Shown: positions 21,115-33,600 of the stretch, in pieces
Position numbering within the stretch: the stretch's first letter is position 1
Layout of the letters: every line of letters begins with the position of its first letter
From: Linanthus parryae
Lineage: Eukaryota; Streptophyta; Magnoliopsida; Ericales; Polemoniaceae
Direction of reading: 5' to 3'
DNA length: 64,000 nucleotides
Assembly (NCBI GenBank): GCA_023055425.1
Contig: JALGPY010000003.1
Location: forward strand, 71,399,491 to 71,463,490
Notes under the pieces: model-generated
What the model saw: the letters and a program-made list of their open reading frames with translations, nothing else
The model's database searches: none
Told to the model about the DNA's origin: nothing
Translations under genes and position numbers: made by a program

Positions 21115-24100
21115 CCCACCAATCCGGCTGATTCTAGATTTTCAGCTGGTATCAAACATGCTTCTAGACTATGAATTCACTGAGGATAAATCTTTCCTCA
21201 AATCCCTGTTCTTTTTTCCGAAAGTCAATTTAGCCCATCATTTTCCAAACACGACTACAGTCTTCCTCACGTGACAACAGTCTTACTCAATTTTTTCCTC
21301 TTGTTCTAATGAACAAGCAGTCGCGGACACTCTTGTGGAAAAATCAGAATACAACTGGAAGATGCCTTATGTTGACAATTTGGTGCCTCTTTGAACCAGG
21401 AGCGAGACATGTATCACCCTTGTTTGCCACATCGTGATGCTGAATATGTTCATCATCTGTTGTTGGTTTACTGGAGTGGCATTTCTCAAGTGGTACACTA
21501 CGTTAATAGTGATAATAGAATTTTCTGCTGCTTCAAACCAGTACCGTGTCACCAAAATCATCTCACATTGTTTCTACTCTTTTGTCTTTTTAATAATGCA
21601 ACCCATTGTCCTAGAGCGAGCTTATTCACAATTCCATAACACAAGGTTAGGGATTCTGTGATCTGACGCGTGTAAACTACGGGTTGCTGCGCAAGTGTAC
21701 GGTCAAGTAATAAAGTGGAGTATTTGGACTCCGAGTTATCGAACTCAAGGGAAGGTGTCTACTATGTATCTAGTTTATCAATTAAATTCAATTCACCTAA
21801 ATAACTAGTAAAAAGGTTTGTAGTTTGAACTGTTGTCACCCTCAAACAAGTGACTAGCAATGGTAGTAAAATAACGCAAATTAAATGATTTGATGTAAAT
21901 CAGAGGAGAGAAAGCTAGGCAATCTATAGATCACCTAGGGTAGTTTTGACGATTCCGGATTTCATGTTCTAACACGACAATTCATAGTTAGTTAAGCTGG
22001 GTAATGGCGTTGACAATTACCTATCGGTCTCATGTTGTTCTACACAATAGTAATGATTTGTCCCTCTCAGGCCAAGTATACTACCTATGTTTTCTAGTAG
22101 GTTAACGATATTGTAAGGGATAATGTCGTATCAGACCACTATTCACTAACAATTCACTACATCCTACTGAATTTACCCTCATCTAGCCATTCCTATTCAA
22201 CTCACTTCTCAGTCTAATTGATTAAGAATGTTCTTGTTTATTCATCCCAACTAGGGTAGAGTTGCTTTCACACTCACTATGTAGTAATTTCGGGTAATGA
22301 CTCCTACGTTACTAAGGATTAAGCACAATAAACAAGTAATTAACTACTACGAATTATCTTTAAGCCTAGTTCATGATTACATGGAGTAATAAATACCCAA
22401 CATCACCCATCCTAGTTCTAGCTTGTCAACGAAAGAACTCAACATGAAATAGAACATAACAATCTCCATAGAATCATAAACCTAACGTGAAAGTTCATCC
22501 AAAACCCGGAAAATATCCTCAAAACATAAACCCTAGGCTCTCCATAGATGCCTAGGTATGAGTTTAGCTACTCATAGAAAAAGATAACATGGTGTTCAAA
22601 TATTTTATACAAGAAAGTAGAGAAAAAATATATCAAACGCTAGAAATTGTGGTTTTCTTGCGGTCCGGGCTCTTCTCCTTGCTTGAGGTTGCTCCCAACG
22701 AAGTCTCCTTGCACTCCTCCTTGATCGTGGCTCTCTCCAGGCGTGAATGATTTATTTTTCCGTCCCTAGGTCGTCCTTCAATCCTAACCCGCAGAAGTCT
22801 TCAGTAATTGCACAATAGCCCCCTTGAAATCTGCTCCTGACTTCGCCGGGCCATAACTTCTTCGTCCGAACTCGGATTTAGCTCCGTGACCTATCGTTGG
22901 AAAGCTCTCTGAGTCTACTTTCATTTGACACTGGTCTCAACCCCCCCCCCCCCCCCCCCAAATTAATTGTAGAACTCTGGTTAGGATTAAAATAGTGCAA
23001 ACTGGTCATCCAAGCTCCTCAAATTCGGCTTCTCTTTACTCCACTTGAGCTCCCATTGTTTTCGAAGTTCGTTCCATGCCTCCTATCAACCGATTAGCAT
23101 CCGTTCCTGTCAAGACAACATGAACAAACATACCAAGCGATTATATTTGACAAATAACAAAGAAATATGCATAGAAAACGCCAGGACTAATAATATAGCA
23201 CATGGTGAGCAACAAGTGATAAAACGACCTTTATTCTATACTTTTAGGCTCAAATCACTCTCCAAAAACCTATTAACAAGTGGTAAATGCTAAAGAATTA
23301 TAACTCCAAAAAGGCGCTATCATGATCTTCATCAACAACGGTGTAGCAATACTTTCCAGTCTGTGTCGGTCACCGGAAATCAAACGAGCTCTTGAATCTC
23401 ATATGTTCCGATAAAGACTAATCAGCTGAAGATATTTTCCAGAATTGTGTTTAAGAATGTGCCCAGCTAACTTATGTGCGTTGTTATCTTTGAAGTTATC
23501 TTCGCATTGTTCGTAGGACCAGTTGCGTACGACTTGTGTGGAGCCGATATCGAAACTTTTCTGACTCCCAACTTTTCCGACTCCCATAGAGATTGGCGAT
23601 ACTGATGAGAACATGGAGCATTATTACCAAAGTTGGGATCAAAATGTCGATTCGTTCTAATTCATTGATTTTATACATTTAGTAATATCACCTGCTTCTG
23701 TCTCATTCATTATGAATGAATGAATAAGACTGTCACGGGATTACGTTAGTTCTGCATATCACACTCTCTTTTTACGTGAAACTTGCTTACAATAAATATG
23801 GCAAGTTCGACTTCAAAATTGCCTCACTCATAGGTGTTTTTGTCTTGCCAAAAGTTCTTCAAATAGTAATCAGTATCTTGGATACCAATGTGACGGATCC
23901 CAAATGGCAACTCTATGATAATGTTTATATAACAAGCAGCAGCACTGAAAATTGCATCTTTTCTCTCGAAGCTGTATATACCTCTGTTTGAGTGAAAAGC
24001 TTGTTGTCTGGGTTAGCTTCTAGGGAATAGATTTAACGATGGCTTGGTTGAATCTCTGAACCCTGAACCTAACTCTTAGGTCAGGCTTGAGCCCTCCACC

Positions 24101-24669
24101 CCCATGTTGTCAAGGGCATCGTTCTGGTGCTCCATTTTCCCAGAAGCTCTGTGCTACTAAATAGATTACAGCTACAGCAAATGCAGAAACTGGTCTCAAA
24201 CTCTGAACACATAGAACACATGCAATCGTGTCTAAGACAAAAGATTTGATGAATATGCAATAATAGCCTGCCAAGGTGAGAATTCTTGGCTACCTACAAC
24301 CACACTAGTGGAGGATATGATTCAATCCGACGGTCACTAATTGGTTGCTTTCGTTTCTCCTCCAAGAAACGGGTATGCCAATAGAAACACCCAAACGCCA
24401 TATCAAATAACAGAATCAACTGTCCAAAGAATTTTTGTGCAAAAGTTACAATCTTTCTTGGTGACAAAATAACAATCTTTCTACAATCATGAAAATTAAC
24501 TTTTTAAGTTCTTGCAACAAATGGACGTCCAGATGAGAGATCTAATTAATGCCCAGCCAGAAACGATGGACTACTTTGGCTTGCTTTCTTGACAAGGGAA
24601 GTTCCTCCTACCTCACAAGTATACTGTAGTAGTACCTTCTGTAATGTTTGCGGTTTGACAGTGAGTGAT
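21115..24669. other. Intergenic region with an unclassified repeat and poly-C tract
   Basis: No gene is recognised. From about 21655 to 23290 the sequence looks like non-coding repeat DNA: TGCGCAAGTGTACGGTCAAG near 21688 and GGCCATAACTTCTTCGTCCG near 22850, with a 19-base poly-C run at 22941-22959. Such phrases recur in plant non-autonomous LTR elements, but neither ends nor TSD were found. About 23300-24669 is probably host sequence downstream of the nucleotidylyltransferase gene, including its 3' UTR. Confidence 0.4.
22941..22959. repeat. Poly-C tract of 19 bases
   Basis: An uninterrupted C run within the unclassified repeat. Its length is prone to slippage and sequencing error. Confidence 0.9.
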
Positions 24670-27600
24670 TTACAGACCTTGGCGTTTCCTAATTTCAGTA
24701 GATGATATATCCAAACGGAATGCCTCTGGTGGTATTGAAATGAACATATCCTTCAGTTCCTCCGGAATGTCAAAATCTTCAAGAACCTGTGAGAACGAAT
24801 ACATGTTTAGTTTGTCAAATTTTCCATTGGCTGCCAGAAGAAAAAAATAAAATAAAGCCGGGGGTTTCTTTTATGTTGCTAACCTTAAATACCCCATCTA
24901 CATTTCGACCACCCACAAGGAAGATACATCCTGTTTTCTTGCATCCTAAGAGAATCTCCACCATCCTTCCATAGTCCCCACCATAATACTTCGGCTGACA
25001 AGAAGACGGAAATGATTGTCAAGACCAGCTTAACTTTTTCAGGCACTGGCAGATTACACCTACTCTTCCACACATAAGCACTGTTATATGTAAACAACCA
25101 GACATTGCTGAACATTTAGTGCAGAACTCACAATTTTCAAGGGTTTAAGAAAGTTGACGACAAACTTTGAGTTTCGAGAAACATAGAACAGTGCATTGTT
25201 TCTGAAGATTCTGAGGGATCTACTTCGTAGTTTTTTCACATAAACATTAGCCAAAGGAGTTGAAAAACATAGAGTTGCAACGTAAAGAATACAATTAATC
25301 CAAAAGGAAATGAGATAAAACTGCTGGATCAGAAGTACTAAATGTTATAAGTGCTAATGAGATGGAGATAAAAAAAATAGTTGACTAATCATGACCACAA
25401 GCAACTGTTCTAGAAAACTGAAAACACGCTTTGATACGAGCTGAAAAAGCCTAGGAAGTTCAGTAACGAACGCTCTTGAGTGGCACTGATGGCATTTCAG
25501 ACTATAGGTTTAGGTGAAACTCATACCGAATGTGAAATAGACAATAATTGTAGAACTTCCCAGTTGAGAAAAAGTTCCCAATACACTTTCCTCTGATCTC
25601 TATCACTAGTAAAATGACTGAAATACTTTGAAGCGGTAGCCAATAAAGAAAAGGACAATGGCAGAACAAAAGAAGTCACTCAGTGGAAATATCTTATAGA
25701 AATAAGAACAAATTTCTAGCCAAGAATGGTGGGTTTTCAAAGGTATAGAATTGATTCTTTGACCGGCTTAGGTCGATCAACATTTACATTTCTTGAACGG
25801 CCATAGCCTACATATAACTCCTCTCCCTCTTTCGAAGTGAGTCTCAGACTGTATGTAGTTCTCGGTCCTTCTTTAAAGTTCCTGACAGGTGTTTTGTGGC
25901 CCTTTAGTCCAGCCCCGAAGAGCTGGACTATAGGCTATAGTTGATAGTTGATTGAATCAATATGGTTTGAAAGATCTTTGAAAACCCAACTTGTTACTCC
26001 ATGTAACTGTATATGATACTGCATTGTTTTAGATACCCCTGTATTTAAACATCGTGGTCCCAATGATGGTATTAATAAGGTTGGTGACGCTCCACTCCCA
26101 CAGAATTTGATTCATCACAACCAACTATGCGCTTTTCACGCATATTTCATGAGGTACGCGTTCTAACTCTGGTGGAACGCTTTTCGCGTCCGAATTCTAT
26201 CAAATATGTCGAGTAGAAGTTACACCGCGTAATATTCCTTACATTAATAAGCCTTGCAGCCGTATCCGCACCAATGACAAAAGCACTGCCAGGAAGAAGG
26301 TCTGCTTTCTTATAAAAGTAAGGCTGATTTGAAACAATCACTGTCTTACCTGCAGTTTATATGATTCAAGGCATTAGTAAGAACTTAAACACCAACTCCA
26401 AATTACCAAACAAATAAAACTCAAAACCCTCATCACTATAGTTACTAGGTGATAACTGAATAGAAACCACTTGACATTACAACAATTCAATATAGTGAAT
26501 CACCTCACAATGGACGAATTTGGTTTAAGCAGACTAGAAAGAATGCTAGAAGAACCTCAAATAGATTTCCAAAAGTTATTAAATGTCGAGAGCTTTTAAC
26601 GAACAATATTTAGTTGACTAGATGATGACAGCAGACGCACTGAGACAAACCCACAACTTCATGAAAATAGAAGAAAAAAAAAAAGGCCAAAACAAACTGG
26701 GGAAGTCTTTTTCAGTTTCGGTTTGAGCAATCTAGATTTTGGGCACCCCAATATAAACAATCCACATCTGACATCTACATAATGATGAAGTTCAGTTCCA
26801 ACTACACTAGGGATGAAGTACACACAAATACCTTGTTATTTTCATCGTCGAGAACTGTAGGAAAGAGAGCTTACTTGGTCATTTATTTTTTCATAAATTT
26901 GAAAGGTAAGAGTATAATTTGGGTAGGAAGTCATTGATGAGAAATGTCAAATACAATAAGCAGCTGGTCACAACAACACATAAAGCCTTTTCCCAGTTTG
27001 ACAAGGGTAGCTGGCTACATGAATCAAGTTTCTCCATTTGTCTGAAACCCATTTACTCTCTTAGGTATAAATTGACTAAGTCGTGTCTCATCGTCTCTAC
27101 CCAGGGTCGCTTCACATGAACAAACCACCTAAAACGATTTCTCTCATTTTGTCTTCTATAGGTGCAACAGCAAGATTATTTCTTATTGTATCATCATGTA
27201 TATTATCTTTCTTAGTTACACAACTCATCAAACTTGGCATTCTCATTTCTGCTAAACTCATTCTTCAACTGTATTTTTTCTTAATTGTCCAACACTCTGT
27301 CACATACATCAAAGCAGGTCTTGCAGCGGTTGTATTATACTTGCCCTCCAACTTATATAAAATGATCCTTCTTCGGCACCTCTTGCCCACCGATATTTAT
27401 TACTTCCGCTCCTACTGTCTGATGGCCAATTAAGTTAGAAATTATATAATCTGTTTTGGTGACTAATCCTAAAAAGATTCTGATTTGTCCTTCCATAACT
27501 CTAGCTTACCATTTCGTACACTCTTTGTTCCGTGGGTAATTTGTGACATTTTTATCTGGAAATCGGTATTAAATTTCAACCGATGAAGCTAGAGCTTCAC

Positions 27601-30600
27601 TTTCGGTTAACCGTAACGGGCTCGGTTTGGTTCGAGCTCGGGTTGAGGCGTTTTGGTTATGGCTAACCGGCCCGGCCATTTGCTCAGAACCCCTAACCGG
27701 CCCGGGTCCGTTAACCGTAACCGGTATACCGGTCGGGCTAGTGGGGGATTCCGCTGTTCTGCTCGGTTTCGAATCGGTTAACCGCCGGGTTCGGGCCAGA
27801 CTCGGGCTTGGATCAACGAAGGCTCTAACTGGCCCTAGCCCAGTAATATACAGTTACGGTCCGGGCTTGGTCGGTTCGGGTTCGGGCTCCGTTACGTGGA
27901 TTCGGTTAAAAAACGGGCCGGTTCACCAGTTAACCGCGGTTAACCGGCCCGAATGACAGCTCTAGATGGCCATGATGGCAGAGTCTAATGCCGTGCTTAA
28001 TGTTAGAATATTTAATCTGCTTAAACAATAAGAACATAAAAAATTAAACGATGAACCTGTCACCAAACTTGGCAAACTGAAGAATCGAAGAGGAACGCGT
28101 TGACGAACGCTTTCCTTAAAGCGTTTTGCCCCCCAGTGCTATCGGTTTGAACGGAACAATCGCCTCCCAGGACTCCCCTTGTCGCAATCAACCGGCGTAG
28201 CACTTGCCCTTGATTGCCCGGACGGAAAGACTTGATGAACAGTACTTGAGAGCATGAAAGAGATGGAGATTGAGAGTGAGAGAGAAGATCGTTGTGTTGC
28301 TTCTTGGATTGAGAACTCATTTCTCAATTTATAGCACTAGGGAAGATGGTTCAACTGGGAAAACGTAAGCCCTCTTCATCTTCAATTCACGTACATCATT
28401 CAGTTTCCAGGAGGAAATTAATTATGTACGTTCACCTAGGGCTATCAATTTTCAAGGAGAAATTGATTATGTACGTTCACCTAGGGAAATCAATTAGCAG
28501 GAGAACATTAATTGTATGTAATAAAATATAAACATCATATTATATCTGGGTCGACCCATGACCCAGACCCACCCAAAGTGGTCCGCGCGTGTGTTCATTA
28601 TTTTATTCAACACAACTCTTCCCCAAAAATTGCAGCCTAATGAACGTAATTTCAACACAAATTACACGGACAATTTGCTCATTCACCTGAACAACATTGT
28701 ACCGTAACACCCTCAATCACCGGGTTATCTCATGAGCTTAAGTTGAGCTCAAACTTCAACTCGTGAGATTATCCAACAATCCCCCACATGAATGACCAAA
28801 TTGGACATTCATCAATCTCAGTCTCAAATAAACTGTCCTGAAGCTAATCACATAAAGATAGGTGGTCATAAACCTTGAACCTTCTCTTAGTGACACACTG
28901 CAGGATGTGCTGGCTCACTAGTGCGCCAAAGGCCTTGAACTGCTTGCCAATGGTGCACACCAAGTCGACAGTGCTCACGCAATTAGGACTTCTAGTCATT
29001 CCGTCCTCGTGAATGTGCTCATTTGGCCATTGAGACACGTTTCCCGGTTTCATGAGTGCTATAGAGAATTCAGCCTTTCAATTCTCATAGAGCCGGCCCC
29101 AGCTCCACTCAAATAGGTGAACTCTATTGGTACCTAGCTATACCAGAGTTCATTAAGAGTTTAACTCATCCTCGATACAATGCAAGACATCACATTATCA
29201 AGCCAAAGGAAGGGCCAGGAAAGAAACTTTCCAATAATGGTGATGCATCCCTATCCGTACATAGTTAGGTTGTCCCTTTGAACCTAATTCTTGGGATCTC
29301 CAGTCACTTAGGTAGGGTTTGCCACTATGACAGATTTTTCAAGAGGCTTCAGACCCATTCCTTTCGATAAAGTCCAGACTTGCTCTCTCGGTAGTCCTTT
29401 AGTCAGCGGATCCGCTAGGTTATCCTTAGACTTAACGTAATCGATCGATATTATACCGTTCGAGAGCAACTGTCTAACAGTATTGTGTCTACGACGTATA
29501 TGTCTAGACTTGCCATTATATATAGCATTTTGTGCACGTCCAATTGCAGACTGACTATCGCAGTGTATGCAAATTGGAGGTACCGGTTTCGGCCACATAG
29601 GCAAGTCCTCTAGAAAGTGACGAAGCCATTCAGCTTCTTCACCAGCCTTGTCCAACGCAATGAACTCAGATTCCATCGTAGACCTTGCTAAGCACGTTTG
29701 CTTTGCAGATTTCCACGACACTGCTGCTCCACCGAGCTCCACTTGTGGATTTCGAATCCTTTGTGTCAGAAATCCAGTTAGCATCACTATAACCTTCTAA
29801 TACCGTTGGGTATTTAGTATAGTGTAATCCAAGATTCTGAGAATATCTTAAATATTTTAGAACCCTTACCGCTGCTTTCCAGTGGTCTACACCAGGATTG
29901 CTCGTAAACCGGCTTAGCTTGCTAACTGCCTGAGCAATATCTGGTATTGTACAATTCGTAATGTACAATAGGCTACCAACTACTTGAACATATTCAAGTT
30001 GGTTAATTCCTTCTCCGGTATTCTTGGTAAGATGCAGACTTACATCAACCGGAGTTTTCACTGGTTTGCCTTTATCTTTGTCAAGCTTATTGAGAACTTT
30101 CTCAATATATGTGATTGAGATAAAGCATACCCTTCTCGTGTTTTAAAAATCTTAATTCCTAAAATCACATCAGCTAGACCCATGTCTTTCATGTCAAAGT
30201 TCTTGGTTAACATCTTCTTTGTATCTTCGATGACCTTCTTGTTGCTACCCAAAATAAGCAAGTCATCAACATACAAACAGACTACTACATAGCCTTCATG
30301 AGTGTTCTTAATGTAGACACATTTGTCACACTCATTGATGTTGAAACCCCCTGACATCATGGTTCTATCAAATTTCTCGTGCCATTGTTTCGGAGCTTGT
30401 TTTAATCCATACAAGGATTTAACAAGTCGACAAACTTTGGCCTCTTGTCCTGGGACGACAAACCCTTCGGGTTGTTCCATATAAATTTCCTCGTTCAGTT
30501 CACCATTCAAGAACGCCGTCTTAACATCCATTTGGTGAATCTCGAGGTCAAACAAAGCCGCTATAGCTATTAACACTCGTATTGAGGTTATTCGAGTCAC

Positions 30601-33600
30601 CGGCGAATAGGTATCGAAGAAATCGATCCCTTCATGTTGCCTGAATCCCTTAGCTACCAGCCGAGCTTTGTACTTATCAATTGATCCATCAGCCTTCAAC
30701 TTCCTCTTGAAAATCCATTTGCACCCAAGTGGTTTACAACCAGGAGGAAGATCCACCACCTCCCAAGTGTGGTTTTGCATAATGGAATCAATTTCACTAT
30801 TAATTGCTTCCTTCCAACAAGGAGCTTCCGGACTAGAGACCGCTTGCTTATACGTCTTTGGCTCATCATCCATCACCAGGGTTATGAAATCCGGACCAAA
30901 CGTTTTAGCAATTCTAGCCCTTTTGCTTCGTCGAGGTTCCTCCTCTATAGGAGTTTCCTCAGATTCCAGGTCACGTACCCTATTAGAAGGGTGCCCAGAT
31001 TCCTTTTCTTACATGGAAACACATCCTCAAAGAACGACGCAGTTCTAGCTTCCAATGTAGTGTTCTCATGTATGTCTGGAATATCCGATTTGTGAACCAA
31101 AAACCGATATGCGCTACTATCATGTGCATATCCAATGAACACACAATCCACCGTTTTTGGTCCTATGCGAACCTTTTTCGGAGGTGGTACTAACACCTTT
31201 GCCAGACACCCCCACACTCGAAAGAATTTATAAGCAGGCGGGTGGCCTTTCCATAACTCATATGGAGTCTTATCAACTTTCTTTCGAGGAATTCTATTTA
31301 GAATATGGTTCGCAGATAAGATTGCTTCCCCCCACATGTTCTGGGGCAAACCAGAACTTAAGAGCATAGCATTCATCATTTCCTTTAACGTCCTATTCTT
31401 TCGCTCAGCAACACCGTTTTGTTGTGGCGAATAAGGAGCCGTTGTTTGGTGAATAATTCCATTTTCAGAACACACTTGTTCAAATGGTAATTCATAATCA
31501 CCTCCCCTGTCACTCCGTAGTGACTTTATTTTCTTTCCAAGTTGATTTTCAACCTCATTTTTATAGTTCACGAATGCACTTATGGCTTCATCCTTACTCT
31601 TTAAAAGATATACATAGCCATACTTGGTGCAATCATCTATAAAAGTAACAAAGTACTTATACCCTGCTCTTGTTTGAACAACTTTCAAATCACAAAGATC
31701 AGAATGTATCAATACAAGAGGAGTTGTACTTCTAGTGACATTGTGGAAAGGTTGTTTTGTTAGTTTCGCTTCTACACAAGCTTCACACTTATGACTTGAG
31801 TCTATTTTCGATTTAGGTAGGTGACCAATTTGCATCAATTTTCGAATTGAATTGAAATTTACGTGGCCTAATCTACCATGCCAAATGAAAGAAGACTCAA
31901 TCAAGTAAGCAGAAGTAGAAGCTTTTTCATTAACGTTTGGAGAGTACACAGTTGCAACATTCATTTTGAACAACCCCCCACTAAGATACCCCCTGCCAAC
32001 ATACACACCACTTTTGATCAAAGTAAACCTACCCGACTCAAAGACAAGTCTAAACCCATTCTTTGTGAGAAGAGTTCCAGACACTAAGTTCTTTCGGATT
32101 TCAGGTACATGGAGTACATCGTTGAGGGTCAACAGACGTCCTGAAGTCAGCTTCAGCACAACCTTTCCCTTGCCACTAACATTGGCAGTCGCAGAATTGC
32201 CCATGAAAATAATTTCTTCATCATTGGATTCCTTATAGTCGGTGAACATCTTCTTATCACAACAAACATGGCGAGTAGCTCCGGTGTCAATCCACCACTC
32301 CCTCGGATTGCTGCCAACAAGATTCACCTCTGTGACCACAGCCGAGAGATTCATATCCCCGACATCGTGGACTAAGTCATCCACCTCAGACAAGTTAGCC
32401 TGGTTCTTCTTTCCACCATATACAGCCTTTCCTTTCTTGGGACAGTCCACTGAGCGGTGACCTTTTGCTTTACAGTTATAGCATTTTCCTAGGAATTTCT
32501 TCTCAATTCCTCCCTTAGCTGATAGTTTCCCATCACGCTTCTTTGGTGCATTCGAACTACCTCCCTTAGAGGTTTTCCGAGGATAAGAGACATCCTCCAC
32601 CATATGGGCCTTGGCTTTCCCATGGGTCACTTTATAGAGGGAGTTTCTGATCCTTAAGAGTATCTTCCTTTATGCTAATCCTCTGAATGAGTGCATCAAG
32701 TGTCAGAGGTCTCTTCTTGTACAAAATGTGTTCCTTGAACCCATTCCAAGAACTTGGCAGCTTATCCCTGACACACGCTACCTTGAGTGATTCACTCATG
32801 GTCAAGCCCTCTTGATGCATCTCATGAAGCATGACCTGCAACTCGTGAACCTGCTCCATCACAGGCCTAGTTTCCACCATCTGATAATGGAGGAACCTTG
32901 TTGCGATGAACTGCTGGTGTCCACCATCTTCGACTCTGTACTTCTTGTCCAGAGCATCCCAGAGATCCTTGGACGTCTCCATGTTAGCATAAACACTATA
33001 CAATGCGTCCTCCAAGCTGTTCATGATGAAGTTGCGACAAAGATAATCAGACTGCTTCCAAGCATCTACAGCCGCAACTTGCTGAAAATCAGCACTCTCT
33101 GGTAATTCTGGCTTGGATTCTGTCAAGAACATATCCAAGTACAAAGTGGTCAAGTAGAACTTCATTTTTTTGTTGCCACAACCTGAAGTCTTTTCCGGCA
33201 AACTTCTCAGGCTTCTCGACGAAGCCGGGACGCCCTTGACCTGATCCTATGATTGGATTACCAACGAATGGTGTTACATCACTAGCCGTGTAGACTTGGC
33301 CAAATCCCGTTGCAGCTGATTGAACTCCGACCCTACTTGAAGTCATCAATCCAGGGGTAGGCGTTCGCAGCGAGCTTGGTGCAAATCCAAGAGAAGAGGA
33401 TACCCCAGCGGATGACGACAGACTTACTCCTGAGAGTCCCGCTGAAAGACTCGAAATCATCCCTTGAGAACTGCTTGACACACCAACAAATGATGTACCA
33501 ACCACGGTAGTTGAACCCATGACATGAGATCCACTCGCGGCAACAAATGCCGGGATACTCTCAGCCAACGTGAAACTAGCCTCTTGGGTGCCCGGAATCA

